A stretch of 64,000 nucleotides of DNA from Leclercia adecarboxylata (GCF_006171285.1 NZ_CP040889.1:4526001-4590000); one strand, 5' to 3'; numbered from the stretch's first letter, positions 8,565 through 17,844 are shown. Numbers and translations: made by a program. The notes: generated by a model not told the origin, from the sequence alone.

Positions 8565-9787
8565 TCCGCGTTAACGCAGACCGTCTGTGGTCGACGCTGG
8601 AGATGATGGCGCAGATCGGTGGCACGCCCGCGGGCGGCGTCACCCGTCTGGCGTTGAGCGACGAAGACCGCATTGCCCGCAACCTGCTGCGCGACTGGGC
8701 GCTGGAGGCCGGTTTTACCTGCGAGGTGGACAGCATGGGCAACATGTTTATCCGACGCGCGGGTAAAAACCCGGCGCTTGCCCCGGTGATGACCGGTTCG
8801 CACGTGGACTCCCAGCCGCTCGGCGGCAACTATGATGGGATCTACGGCGTGCTGGCCGGACTGGAGCTGCTGCGCACCCTGAACGATCGTCAGGTCGAAA
8901 CCGAGCGCGATATCGTGCTGGTGAACTGGACCAACGAAGAGGGCGCGCGCTTTGCTCCGGCGATGCTCGCCTCTGGCGTCTGGGCGGGTCAGCTTAGCGA
9001 AGAGTTTGCTTACGCCAGGATGGACAGCAAAAAGGTCACGGTGCGCGATGCCCTTGAGGCCATCGGCTATCGTGGCGAGCGCCCTGCCCGCGCCTTCCCG
9101 ATCCACGCCTGCTATGAGCTGCATATCGAACAGGGTCCGATTCTGGAGGATGAAGCCATTGATATCGGGCTGGTGCGCGCGGCGATGGGTCAGCGCTGGT
9201 TCACCATCACGCTCGACGGTTTTGCCGCTCACGCCGGTACCACGCCGATGCACAGCCGCCGCGACGCCTTAACCGCCTTTGCGGAGCTGGCGTTAAAGGT
9301 GGAAGAGATTGGCTATCAGCATACCCCTGATGGCCGGGCGACCATCGGCATGGCGAACGTGACCCCCAACTCGCGCAACGTCGTTCCGTCCCGGGTGGTG
9401 TGTAGCGTCGAGTTCCGTCATCCGCAAAGTGAAGCGCTGGAGGCGATGGAAGCAGCACTGCATCAGGCGGCGGCGGATCTCTCTGCCCGTGGCGTCAGCG
9501 CCAACGTCGAGCGCATCTTCGACTATGCGCCGATTGCATTTGACGAGGCCTGTCTTGCCCGCACGGAAAACGCCGTGGCCGCGCTGGGCTATTCCTCGAA
9601 GTCGATGGTTTCCGGCGCCGGGCACGATACCTGTTACGTAAGCAAAATCGCCCCGGCCAGCATGATCTTTATCCCCTGCGTGAAAGGCATCAGCCATAAC
9701 GAAGCGGAAAAGATCCTGCCGGAGTGGTCAGAGAAAGGGGCAAACGTGTTGTTGCACAGCGTGTTGAGCGCCGCGCAGGAATTGTAG
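8561..9787 (+). CDS. M20-family N-carbamoyl-L-amino acid / allantoate amidohydrolase
   Basis: A 408-residue dinuclear zinc hydrolase of the M20C (AllC/HyuC/AtcC) group. Metal and catalytic motifs are visible in order: GSHVDSQPLGGNYDG near residue 80, NEEGARF near 125, HIEQGP near 192, GFAAHAGTTPM in the dimerisation domain, SGAGHDT and the C-terminal GISHNEAE. Such enzymes remove the carbamoyl group from N-carbamoyl amino acids or ureides with release of CO2 and ammonia. Its ATG overlaps the preceding stop (ATGA). It is the last gene of the transporter operon. Substrate assignment to N-carbamoyl-cysteine is inference from the neighbour. Confidence 0.85.
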   Translation: MIRVNADRLWSTLEMMAQIGGTPAGGVTRLALSDEDRIARNLLRDWALEAGFTCEVDSMGNMFIRRAGKNPALAPVMTGSHVDSQPLGGNYDGIYGVLAGLELLRTLNDRQVETERDIVLVNWTNEEGARFAPAMLASGVWAGQLSEEFAYARMDSKKVTVRDALEAIGYRGERPARAFPIHACYELHIEQGPILEDEAIDIGLVRAAMGQRWFTITLDGFAAHAGTTPMHSRRDALTAFAELALKVEEIGYQHTPDGRATIGMANVTPNSRNVVPSRVVCSVEFRHPQSEALEAMEAALHQAAADLSARGVSANVERIFDYAPIAFDEACLARTENAVAALGYSSKSMVSGAGHDTCYVSKIAPASMIFIPCVKGISHNEAEKILPEWSEKGANVLLHSVLSAAQEL

Positions 9788-9789
9788 GA

Positions 9790-9831
9790 TTGAAATAACC
9801 CGTAATCGTGACTATAGTCATGCTTACGGGT
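9790..9831 (+). promoter_or_regulatory. sigma-70 promoter embedded in a 34-bp dyad operator
   Basis: A -35 TTGAAA (9790-9795) and -10 TATAGT (9813-9818) are separated by 17 bp. The -10 lies in the middle of a perfect 12-bp palindrome TGACTATAGTCA (9809-9820), itself centred inside a wider inverted repeat with arms ACCCGTAA (9798-9805) and TTACGGGT (9824-9831). All arms share the centre 9814.5, and 15 of 17 positions pair. This is the layout of an autoregulatory operator for the HTH gene at 9864. There is no T-run after it, so a terminator is less likely. Confidence 0.75.
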
Positions 9832-9863
9832 AGCTGATAAAGAACTGATAGAGGTAACTTGTG

Positions 9864-10181
9864 ATGACTGAACGGCTGAAACGTATTCAGGGCATGGCTC
9901 AGCGTTACAACAAATTAGGTGTTGTTAAAGATGAGACGCTGGCATCCATAGATGCTGCAGTGGCTGCTCGTCATATTCCGGCAGTTCGCGAGATGACCGG
10001 TGGCGAGATTAAAGAAGTACGTACGCGCTATAACATGTCGCAGGCAGCCCTGGCCATAACGACCGGAATGTCGGTTGAAAGCGTATCGAAGTGGGAGCGA
10101 AACGAAAGTAAACCCAATAAAGCGGCGCTGCGAATTATTAATATCATTGATATCAAAGGTCCGGAAGTTTTTATGGTCTGA
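9864..10181 (+). CDS. antitoxin-like HTH (Xre/HigA-MqsA type) regulator, apparently without a toxin
   Basis: A 105-residue protein whose C-terminal half is a helix-turn-helix of the HigA/NadS kind (EIKEVRTRYNMSQAALAITT, then SVESVSKWERNESKPNKAAL). The N-terminal half is helical and is where such antitoxins usually contact a RelE-like toxin. No toxin gene lies upstream (only 76 bp separate it from the amidohydrolase) or downstream (a REP pair, then convergent smvA). The start at 9864 follows GAGGT by 8 bp; a GTG at 9861 is possible. It probably represses itself at the dyad at 9790-9831. It could be a solitary antitoxin or a stand-alone repressor. Confidence 0.7.
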   Translation: MTERLKRIQGMAQRYNKLGVVKDETLASIDAAVAARHIPAVREMTGGEIKEVRTRYNMSQAALAITTGMSVESVSKWERNESKPNKAALRIINIIDIKGPEVFMV

Positions 10182-10198
10182 CATGAGAGCTTAAAAAA

Positions 10199-10266
10199 GC
10201 CGGATGCGTTGCGCTTATCCGGCCTACGTGAAATTGCAGGCCCGGCAAGCGCAGCGCCGCCGGGCG
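10199..10266. repeat. pair of REP elements (BIME)
   Basis: Two REP palindromes, GCCGGATGCG...TATCCGGCCTAC (10199-10228) and GGCCCGGCAAGC...GCCGGGCG (10239-10266), in opposite orientation between convergent genes. A TTTTTT run directly follows the second, so it may also act as an intrinsic terminator for the HTH gene. Confidence 0.85.
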
Positions 10267-10270
10267 TTTT

Positions 10271-11758
10271 TTACCGCTGCGACACCTTCTTCAGACTAAA
10301 CCAGATCCCCACCGCCAGCACCAGCAGCATCCCGCCCGCACTGCCCAGCGCCACGCTGTGGGAGGTAATAAACGCCGTTTTCGCTGCCTCAATCACTGAT
10401 TCCGCCAGAGTCGGTGGCAGATCCTGCGCGACTTTCACCGCCTCGCCAATTGAAGATGAAGCCTGCCCGGCAAGGGATGCGTCCAGCCCCTGGGGCAGCT
10501 CAATCGATGCCGAAAAACTGCGGGTCAGCAGCAGGCCAAAAATCGCAATTCCCAGTCCCGCACCCAGCTCATAGGACATGGTCTCAATCGCCCCTGCGGC
10601 GGCGGCTTTCTCTTTTGGCGCAGCGGCCATGATCGCCGAGGTGGACGCCAGCAGCGCGCTCGCCGCGCTGAACCCCAGCAACACCATCAGGCTCCAGGCC
10701 TGCCACTGCTGGGTGCTGAAATCGAGCATCGACAGGCCCGTAAAGCTGAGCGCGCTTAACCCCATGCCGCCGGTCGCCACGATCCGCAGCCCAAGACGCC
10801 CTACCAGCACCCCGGCAATCGGCCCGCTGAAACCGCTGGCCACCATCAGCGGCAGCATAAACATTCCCGCTTCAAACGGCGTGAAGCCGTGGACAAACTG
10901 CAGCTCCTGAGCCATCAGCAGTTCGAAGCCCACCAGGGCGATCATCGCCGTCATCGCCATCACCACGCCGCTTAAAATCACGCGATGGCCGAACAGCCGC
11001 ATGTCGATCATCGGCGTGCGGGCGCGCAGCTGGATGCGTACAAAAGCAAACAGCATCATCCCGCCCGTTAAGAGCGTAACCGCCACCAGCCATGGGGAAA
11101 GCGCCCCTTTCAGCGCGGTTTTGGCGCTGAAGACCAGCAGCAAAATCGCCACGATCAGCATCAGGGCATGGGTGATATTGAGCGGCTGCTCGGGCCGCCC
11201 CTCCTGAGCGGGCACAAACCGCGCCGCCAGACAGACCACCAGCAGCACAATCGGGACGTTGATCAGAAACACCGCGCCCCAGTAGAAGTGCGCCAGCAGC
11301 ATGCCGCCGATCAGCGGGCCAAAGGCCGCACCGCCCGAGCCCACCGCCGCCCAGACGCCGAGAGCGATATTGCGCTGGCGCGCGTCGGCAAACAGCGTGC
11401 GGATCCCGGCGAGCGTGGCGGGAATAATCATCGCCGCACCGATGGCCAGCAGCGCCCGCGCCGCAATCAGCCACCCGGCCGTGGGCGCAAATGCCGCCGC
11501 CAGCGACGACAGCCCGAACAGGCTACTGCCCAGAATCAGCAGACGCTTAAAGCCAATCCGATCCCCAAGCGCCCCCATCGGCAGCACCATACCGGCCATC
11601 ACCAGCGAGTAAATATCAATGATCCACAGCAGTTCATTGCCGCTGGCATCCAGGGTCATACTCAGCGTCGGCGCGGCGACGTGCAGCACCGTGGCGTCAA
11701 TCGCGACCGGGATATAGACCAGCACGATAATCACTAACGCTAACCACTGACGAAACAT
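10271..11758 (-). CDS. smvA: MFS multidrug / methyl viologen efflux transporter SmvA
   Basis: A 495-residue DHA2-type (14-segment) major facilitator, the usual SmvA length. The N-terminal membrane region carries VAIDATVLHVAAPTLS, and the motif GALGDRIGFKRLL matches the family loop between segments 2 and 3. SmvA exports quaternary cations such as methyl viologen, acriflavine and chlorhexidine in Salmonella and Klebsiella. The start is set at the MFRQWLAL methionine; an upstream ATG would add 22 residues that overlap the operator region. A TetR gene diverges from it, matching the smvA/smvR pair. Confidence 0.88.
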   Translation of the reverse strand: MFRQWLALVIIVLVYIPVAIDATVLHVAAPTLSMTLDASGNELLWIIDIYSLVMAGMVLPMGALGDRIGFKRLLILGSSLFGLSSLAAAFAPTAGWLIAARALLAIGAAMIIPATLAGIRTLFADARQRNIALGVWAAVGSGGAAFGPLIGGMLLAHFYWGAVFLINVPIVLLVVCLAARFVPAQEGRPEQPLNITHALMLIVAILLLVFSAKTALKGALSPWLVAVTLLTGGMMLFAFVRIQLRARTPMIDMRLFGHRVILSGVVMAMTAMIALVGFELLMAQELQFVHGFTPFEAGMFMLPLMVASGFSGPIAGVLVGRLGLRIVATGGMGLSALSFTGLSMLDFSTQQWQAWSLMVLLGFSAASALLASTSAIMAAAPKEKAAAAGAIETMSYELGAGLGIAIFGLLLTRSFSASIELPQGLDASLAGQASSSIGEAVKVAQDLPPTLAESVIEAAKTAFITSHSVALGSAGGMLLVLAVGIWFSLKKVSQR

Positions 11759-11779
11759 AAATTTCCTTATTTTCCGAAA

Positions 11780-11830
11780 CTGGACACATGTCCAGAACCG
11801 GATCCTACGTAAAGTTGAACGCATGTCCAG
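11780..11830. promoter_or_regulatory. SmvR operator candidate between smvA and smvR
   Basis: A 7-2-7 perfect inverted repeat CTGGACA-CA-TGTCCAG lies at 11780-11795, and a further copy of the half-site ATGTCCAG at 11823-11830. Spacing between half-sites is compatible with TetR-family binding, and the location in the divergent promoter region would let SmvR control both genes. Confidence 0.65.
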
Positions 11831-11873
11831 CTTTTTGTTACACTCGTTGTCCCCGGGTTGAGAGTGAAAAGAA

Positions 11874-12449
11874 ATGAGCTATCTGAGCAAGGACGAACGG
11901 CGGGAAGAGATTTTGCAGGCCGCCATGCGCGTGGCCCTAAGCGAAGGCTTTACCGCAATGACCGTCAGACGTATCGCCGCCGAGGCAAAAGTGGCGACAG
12001 GTCAGGTCCATCACCACTTCTCCTCCGCAGGCGAACTTAAAGCCCAGGCCTTTGTGCGCCTGATCCGCACCCTGCTGGACGCCGACGTGGTGGCAGAAAA
12101 CGCCAGCTGGCGTGAACGCCTGCATTCTATGCTCGGCAGCGACGACCGCAGTTTCGAGCCCTATATCCGCCTGTGGCGCGAAGCGCAGCTGTTAGCTATT
12201 CGCGACGACGAAATAAAAGGCGCCTACGTATTAACCATGGAGATGTGGCATCAGGAGACGGTAGCCATAATTCGCGCCGGGGCAGACGCAAAGGCTTTTA
12301 CGCTTAACGATCGTCCGGAAAATATCGCCTGGCGCTTAATAGGTCTGGTCTGCGGCCTCGATAGTTTTTACGTGTTAAATATGCCGGAAATGGACGAGAC
12401 CGCATTTAATCAGCATCTCGAAACCTTAATTACGCTTGAGCTTTATTAA
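11874..12449 (+). CDS. smvR: TetR-family repressor SmvR
   Basis: A 191-residue TetR protein. The DNA-binding domain spans about residues 8-55 (REEILQAAMRVALSEGFTAM ... VATGQVHHHFSSAGELKAQA); the ligand-binding domain follows. The divergent position next to smvA is that of SmvR, whose loss in Klebsiella raises SmvA expression and chlorhexidine tolerance. The reading frame is intact, so the pump should be regulated here. A hairpin terminator follows the gene. Confidence 0.85.
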   Translation: MSYLSKDERREEILQAAMRVALSEGFTAMTVRRIAAEAKVATGQVHHHFSSAGELKAQAFVRLIRTLLDADVVAENASWRERLHSMLGSDDRSFEPYIRLWREAQLLAIRDDEIKGAYVLTMEMWHQETVAIIRAGADAKAFTLNDRPENIAWRLIGLVCGLDSFYVLNMPEMDETAFNQHLETLITLELY

Positions 12450-12488
12450 CCATTAATTTCATTTAACTGTTACGATTTGTAACACATT

Positions 12489-12533
12489 AAGCGAATCCTC
12501 ATCTCCCTTCTTTTGTCAGGGGTTCGCTTTTTT
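12489..12533 (+). terminator. intrinsic terminator after smvR
   Basis: Arms AAGCGAA (12489-12495) and TTCGCTT (12523-12529) form a stem, with AT-rich sequence between, followed by a run of Ts. The remaining 110 bp to narU is AT-rich and should hold the narU promoter; no clear activator box was identified. Confidence 0.75.
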
Positions 12534-12645
12534 ATCTATTCTTTCAGAAGACTCCCAAAACCACTCAAAAAATTCTCATCAGAATTTCAGGCATCTGCCT
12601 GAATGTATTTCTCTTTCTGCCATTTATGGAATGCAAGAGGGTAAT

Positions 12646-14037
12646 ATGTCGCAACAAACTGAGAAGAATAATCATTATCTTTTAAGTAACTGGAAACCGG
12701 AAAACGCTGCATTTTGGGAAAATAAAGGTAAGGCGATTGCGCGACGAAATTTGGTTATCTCCGTCGCCTGTTTGCTGCTGGCATTCTGCGTCTGGATGCT
12801 ATTTAGCGCCGTTGCGGTGAATCTGAATAAAGTCGGATTTAATTTCACTACCGATCAGCTATTTATGTTAACCGCCCTGCCGTCACTCTCCGGGGCAATA
12901 TTACGCGTCCCCTACTCCTTTATGGTGCCTATATTTGGCGGTCGCTACTGGACGGTATTAAGCACCGTTATTCTGATTATTCCCTGCGTGTGGCTGGGTA
13001 TTGCGGTACAAAATACATCTACCCCCTATTCGGTATTTATCATCATCGCCCTGTTATGCGGTTTTGCCGGGGCCAACTTCGCCTCCAGCATGGGCAATAT
13101 CAGCTTCTTCTTCCCCAAATCGAAACAGGGCAGCGCCCTGGGCATTAACGGCGGGCTGGGCAATCTGGGCGTCAGCGTGATGCAGATGGTCGCCCCGGTG
13201 GTGATCTTCCTGCCGATGTTTACCTTTCTCGGGGTTCACGGCGTGCCGCAGGAGGATGGCTCAAGCCTGTTCCTGGCGAACGCCGCCTGGATCTGGGCCC
13301 CGCTACTGCTGCTGGCGACCGTTGCCGCTTTTTTTGGCATGAACGATATCGCCAGCTCGAAGGCCACCATCGCCAGCCAGCTCCCGGTGCTTAAGCGTCT
13401 GCACCTGTGGCTGCTGAGCCTGCTCTATCTGGCAACCTTCGGCTCGTTTATAGGTTTTTCGGCGGGCTTTGCCATGCTGTCGAAAACTCAGTTCCCGGAC
13501 GTTAACATCCTGCATCTGGCCTTCTTCGGCCCGCTTATCGGCGCGCTGGCCCGTTCGGCGGGCGGGGTGATCTCCGACAAGCTCGGCGGGGTGCGCGTCA
13601 CCCTGGTCAACTTCATCTTTATGGCGCTGTTCAGCGCCCTGCTTTTCCTCACCCTGCCAGGCACCGGTTCCGGCAGCTTTACCGCCTTCTATCTGGTGTT
13701 TATGGGGTTGTTCCTCACCGCTGGCCTCGGCAGTGGATCCACCTTCCAGATGATCGCTGTCATCTTCCGTCAAATCACCGTTTATAGAGTGAAACTCCAC
13801 GGCGGCACCGACGAACAGGCGCAGAAAGAGGCGGTTACCGATACCGCCGCCGCGTTGGGGTTTATCTCGGCCATTGGCGCCGTCGGCGGGTTCTTCATTC
13901 CCAAAGCCTTCGGCACGTCGCTGGCGATGACCGGCTCGCCGGTCGGTGCGATGAAGGTCTTCCTGGTGTTCTACATCGTCTGCGTGTTCGTCACCTGGCT
14001 GGTGTATGGCCGTCGGCAGAAGCACGTCAAATCATAA
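12646..14037 (+). CDS. narU: nitrate/nitrite transporter NarU
   Basis: A 463-residue MFS transporter almost collinear with E. coli NarU (462). The nitrate-porter signatures are present: GFAGANFASSMGNISFFFPK in the fifth segment region and GLGSGSTFQMIAVIFRQ in the C-terminal half. It moves nitrate in and nitrite out across the inner membrane. The start at 12646 follows the GAGGG ribosome site. It lies 66 bp upstream of narZ in the same direction, as in E. coli. Confidence 0.95.
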   Translation: MSQQTEKNNHYLLSNWKPENAAFWENKGKAIARRNLVISVACLLLAFCVWMLFSAVAVNLNKVGFNFTTDQLFMLTALPSLSGAILRVPYSFMVPIFGGRYWTVLSTVILIIPCVWLGIAVQNTSTPYSVFIIIALLCGFAGANFASSMGNISFFFPKSKQGSALGINGGLGNLGVSVMQMVAPVVIFLPMFTFLGVHGVPQEDGSSLFLANAAWIWAPLLLLATVAAFFGMNDIASSKATIASQLPVLKRLHLWLLSLLYLATFGSFIGFSAGFAMLSKTQFPDVNILHLAFFGPLIGALARSAGGVISDKLGGVRVTLVNFIFMALFSALLFLTLPGTGSGSFTAFYLVFMGLFLTAGLGSGSTFQMIAVIFRQITVYRVKLHGGTDEQAQKEAVTDTAAALGFISAIGAVGGFFIPKAFGTSLAMTGSPVGAMKVFLVFYIVCVFVTWLVYGRRQKHVKS

Positions 14038-14103
14038 CGATATTCAATACTTTGTGAGCAGTGTAACCCCGGGGTGGTGCGTCGCCCCGTCAGGAGAAAC
14101 GTC

Positions 14104-17100
14104 ATGAGTAAACTGTTGGATCGCTTTCGTTATTTTAAACAAAAAGGCGACACCTTCGCCGATGGACACGGTCAGGTGATGCACACCAACCGCGACTGGG
14201 AGGACAGCTATCGCCAGCGATGGCAGTTCGACAAAATTGTGCGATCCACCCACGGGGTGAACTGTACCGGCTCCTGCAGCTGGAAGATTTACGTCAAGAA
14301 CGGGCTGGTCACCTGGGAAACCCAGCAGACCGACTACCCCCGCACCCGCCCCGACCTGCCCAACCACGAGCCGCGCGGCTGCCCGCGTGGGGCAAGTTAC
14401 TCCTGGTATCTCTACAGCGCCAACCGCCTGAAGTATCCGCTGGTGCGCAAGTCGCTGATTGAGCTCTGGCGCGAGGCGCTGGCCCAGCACAGCGATCCGG
14501 TCCTGGCCTGGAACGCCATCCAGAACGATCCGCAAAAGAGCCAGAGCTACAAAAAGGCCCGCGGCCACGGCGGGTTTGTCCGCTCGAGCTGGAAAGAGCT
14601 GAACCAGCTTATCGCCGCCGCTAACGTCTGGACCATCAAACACTACGGCCCGGACCGGGTGGCGGGCTTCTCGCCGATCCCGGCGATGTCGATGGTCTCC
14701 TACGCCGCCGGTACCCGCTATCTCTCCCTGCTGGGCGGCACCTGTCTGAGCTTCTACGACTGGTATTGCGACCTGCCGCCCGCCTCGCCGATGACCTGGG
14801 GCGAACAGACCGACGTGCCCGAATCCGCCGACTGGTACAACTCCAGCTATATCATCGCCTGGGGCTCCAACGTGCCGCAGACCCGCACCCCGGACGCCCA
14901 CTTCTTCACCGAGGTGCGCTACAAGGGCACCAAAACCATCGCCATCACCCCGGATTTCTCGGAAGTGGCGAAACTCAGCGACCAGTGGCTGGCGCCGAAA
15001 CAGGGTACCGACAGCGCCTTAGCCATGGCGATGGGGCATGTGATCCTGAAAGAGTTCCACCTCGATAACCCCAGCGACTACTTCCTCAACTACTGCCGTC
15101 GCTATACCGACATGCCGATGCTGGTGATGCTCGATCCCCGGGACGACGGCAGCCTGGTGCCGGGCCGGATGCTGCGCGCCTCGGATCTCGCCGAGGGGCT
15201 GGGCGAAGCCAATAACCCCGAGTGGAAAACCGTCGCCTTCACCACCACCGGGGATCTTGTAGTGCCAAACGGCTCTATCGGCTTCCGCTGGGGTGAAAAA
15301 GGCAAATGGAACCTCGAATCGCTGGCGGCAGGCCTGGAGACCGAGCTGGCGCTCACCCTGCTCGGCACCCACGACACCGTCGCCGGGGTGGCTTTCCCCT
15401 ATTTTGGCGGCAACGAAAACCCGCATTTCCGCAGCGTGAAGCAGGAGCCGGTGCTGGTGCGCCAGCTGCCGGTGAAAACCCTCTCCCTTGCCGATGGCCG
15501 CCAGCTGCACGTCGCCAGCGTTTACGATCTGGTGCTGGCGAATTACGGCCTCGACCGGGGGCTGGAGGATAACCTCGCGGCAAAAGATTACGCCGAGATC
15601 AAAGCCTACACCCCGGCCTGGGGGGAGCAGATCACCGGCGTGCCGCGTCGCCATATCGAGCAGATCGCCCGGGAGTTCGCTGATACTGCCCATAAAACCC
15701 ACGGCCGGTCGATGATCATCCTCGGGGCCGGGGTCAACCACTGGTATCACATGGACATGAACTACCGGGGGATGATCAACATGCTGGTCTTCTGCGGCTG
15801 CGTGGGCAAAAGCGGCGGCGGCTGGTCGCACTATGTCGGCCAGGAGAAGCTGCGCCCGCAAACCGGCTGGCTGCCGCTGGCCTTTGCCCTGGACTGGAAC
15901 CGTCCGCCGCGCCAGATGAACAGCACCTCCTTCTTCTACAACCATGCCAGCCAGTGGCGCTATGAAAAACTGACCGCCCAGGAGCTGCTCTCCCCGCTGG
16001 CGGACGCCTCGAAATTCACCGGGCACCTGATCGACTTCAACGTGCGGGCCGAGCGCATGGGCTGGCTACCCTCCGCGCCGCAGCTCAACCTCAACCCGCT
16101 GCACATTAAGGCCCAGGCCGATGCCGCAGGACTGTCGCCCCAGGAGTACACCGCCCAGGCGCTGAAATCCGGCGATATCCGCATGGCCTGTGAGCAGCCG
16201 GACAGCGGGCACAACCACCCGCGCAACCTGTTCGTCTGGCGCTCGAACCTGCTTGGCTCCTCCGGCAAAGGCCACGAGTACATGCTCAAATACCTGCTCG
16301 GTACCGAAAACGGTATTCAGGGTGAAGAGCTGGGCAACACCGATGACGTGAAGCCGGAAGAGGTGGAGTGGCAGACTGCCGCCATCGAAGGCAAGCTGGA
16401 TCTGCTGGTCACGCTCGACTTCCGCATGTCCAGCACCTGTCTGTTCTCGGATATCGTCCTGCCTACCGCCACCTGGTACGAGAAAGACGACATGAATACT
16501 TCGGACATGCATCCGTTTATTCATCCCCTCTCCGCCGCCGTGGACCCGGCCTGGGAGTCGCGCAGCGACTGGGAGATCTACAAGGGCATCGCCAAAGTCT
16601 TCTCGGAGGTGTGCGTCGGCCATCTGGGAACGGAAACCGACGTGGTGCTGCAGCCGTTGCAGCACGACTCTCCGGCGGAGCTCTCCCAGCCGTTCGATAT
16701 CGCCGACTGGCGCAAAGGCGAATGCGATCTGATCCCCGGCAAAACCGCGCCGACTATCGCCGTGGTGGAGCGCAACTATCCTGACACTTACGAGCGCTTT
16801 ACCGCCCTCGGCCCGCTGCTGGACAAACTCGGCAACGGCGGGAAAGGCATCTCCTGGAACACTCAGGACGAGGTGGATTTCCTCGGCAAGCTCAACTACG
16901 TCAAGCTCGATGGCCCGGCGAAAGGCCGCCCGCGCATCGAAACGGCGATTGACGCCTCGGAAGTGATTCTCGCCCTCGCCCCGGAAACCAACGGCCAGGT
17001 GGCGGTGAAAGCCTGGGAAGCGCTGGCGGAGTTCACCGGGCGCGAGCACAGCCATCTGGCGCTGAACAAGGAAGACGAGAAGATCCGCTTCCGCGATATT

Positions 17101-17844
17101 CAGGCCCAGCCGCGCAAAATCATCTCCAGCCCGACCTGGTCAGGCATTGAGAGCGAGCATGTCTCCTACAACGCCGGGTACACCAACGTCCACGAACTGA
17201 TCCCGTGGCGCACCCTCTCCGGGCGTCAGCAGCTCTATCAGGATCACCTCTGGATGCGCGCCTTCGGCGAAAGCCTGGTGGCCTATCGTCCGCCGATTGA
17301 TACCCGCAGCGTCAGCCATATGCGCGAGATCCCGCCGAACGGCTTCCCGGAAAAAGCGCTGAACTTCCTGACCCCGCACCAGAAATGGGGCATCCACTCC
17401 ACCTACAGCGAAAACCTGCTGATGCAGACCCTGTCGCGCGGGGGGCCGATTGTCTGGATCAGTGAAACCGATGCCCGGGAGCTGGGCATTGAGGATAACG
17501 ACTGGATCGAGTGCTTCAACGCCAACGGCGCGCTCACCGCCCGGGCGGTGGTCAGCCAGCGCGTGCCGCCGGGGATGACCATGATGTACCACGCCCAGGA
17601 GCGCATCCTGAACATTCCGGGTTCCGAAGTGACCGGACGGCGCGGCGGCATCCATAACTCGGTGACCCGCGTCTGCCCGAAACCGACGCACATGATTGGC
17701 GGCTACGCCCAGCTGGCGTACGGCTTCAACTACTACGGCACCGTGGGCTCCAACCGCGACGAGTTCATCATGATCCGCAAAATGAAGAACATTAACTGGC
17801 TGGACGGCGAAGGTAGGGATCAGGTACAGGAGGCGAAAAAATGA
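14104..17844 (+). CDS. narZ: nitrate reductase Z alpha subunit (Mo-bisMGD)
   Basis: A 1246-residue catalytic subunit, exactly the length of E. coli NarZ. The N-terminal iron-sulfur motif with one His and three Cys ligands begins STHGVNCTGSCSWKIY, and the molybdenum-site region includes YDWYCDLPPASPMTWGEQTD. It reduces nitrate to nitrite on the cytoplasmic side of the inner membrane. An in-frame ATG 30 bp upstream is rejected because MSKLLDRFRYF is the family start. Location next to narU and the separate narW/narV genes identify it as the Z enzyme rather than NarG. Confidence 0.97.
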   Translation: MSKLLDRFRYFKQKGDTFADGHGQVMHTNRDWEDSYRQRWQFDKIVRSTHGVNCTGSCSWKIYVKNGLVTWETQQTDYPRTRPDLPNHEPRGCPRGASYSWYLYSANRLKYPLVRKSLIELWREALAQHSDPVLAWNAIQNDPQKSQSYKKARGHGGFVRSSWKELNQLIAAANVWTIKHYGPDRVAGFSPIPAMSMVSYAAGTRYLSLLGGTCLSFYDWYCDLPPASPMTWGEQTDVPESADWYNSSYIIAWGSNVPQTRTPDAHFFTEVRYKGTKTIAITPDFSEVAKLSDQWLAPKQGTDSALAMAMGHVILKEFHLDNPSDYFLNYCRRYTDMPMLVMLDPRDDGSLVPGRMLRASDLAEGLGEANNPEWKTVAFTTTGDLVVPNGSIGFRWGEKGKWNLESLAAGLETELALTLLGTHDTVAGVAFPYFGGNENPHFRSVKQEPVLVRQLPVKTLSLADGRQLHVASVYDLVLANYGLDRGLEDNLAAKDYAEIKAYTPAWGEQITGVPRRHIEQIAREFADTAHKTHGRSMIILGAGVNHWYHMDMNYRGMINMLVFCGCVGKSGGGWSHYVGQEKLRPQTGWLPLAFALDWNRPPRQMNSTSFFYNHASQWRYEKLTAQELLSPLADASKFTGHLIDFNVRAERMGWLPSAPQLNLNPLHIKAQADAAGLSPQEYTAQALKSGDIRMACEQPDSGHNHPRNLFVWRSNLLGSSGKGHEYMLKYLLGTENGIQGEELGNTDDVKPEEVEWQTAAIEGKLDLLVTLDFRMSSTCLFSDIVLPTATWYEKDDMNTSDMHPFIHPLSAAVDPAWESRSDWEIYKGIAKVFSEVCVGHLGTETDVVLQPLQHDSPAELSQPFDIADWRKGECDLIPGKTAPTIAVVERNYPDTYERFTALGPLLDKLGNGGKGISWNTQDEVDFLGKLNYVKLDGPAKGRPRIETAIDASEVILALAPETNGQVAVKAWEALAEFTGREHSHLALNKEDEKIRFRDIQAQPRKIISSPTWSGIESEHVSYNAGYTNVHELIPWRTLSGRQQLYQDHLWMRAFGESLVAYRPPIDTRSVSHMREIPPNGFPEKALNFLTPHQKWGIHSTYSENLLMQTLSRGGPIVWISETDARELGIEDNDWIECFNANGALTARAVVSQRVPPGMTMMYHAQERILNIPGSEVTGRRGGIHNSVTRVCPKPTHMIGGYAQLAYGFNYYGTVGSNRDEFIMIRKMKNINWLDGEGRDQVQEAKK

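Noticed and set aside
9798..9831. Intrinsic terminator of the transporter operon
   Set aside because: The inverted repeat has no T-run and contains a well-spaced -35/-10 pair, so an operator-promoter reading fits better. A dual role cannot be excluded.
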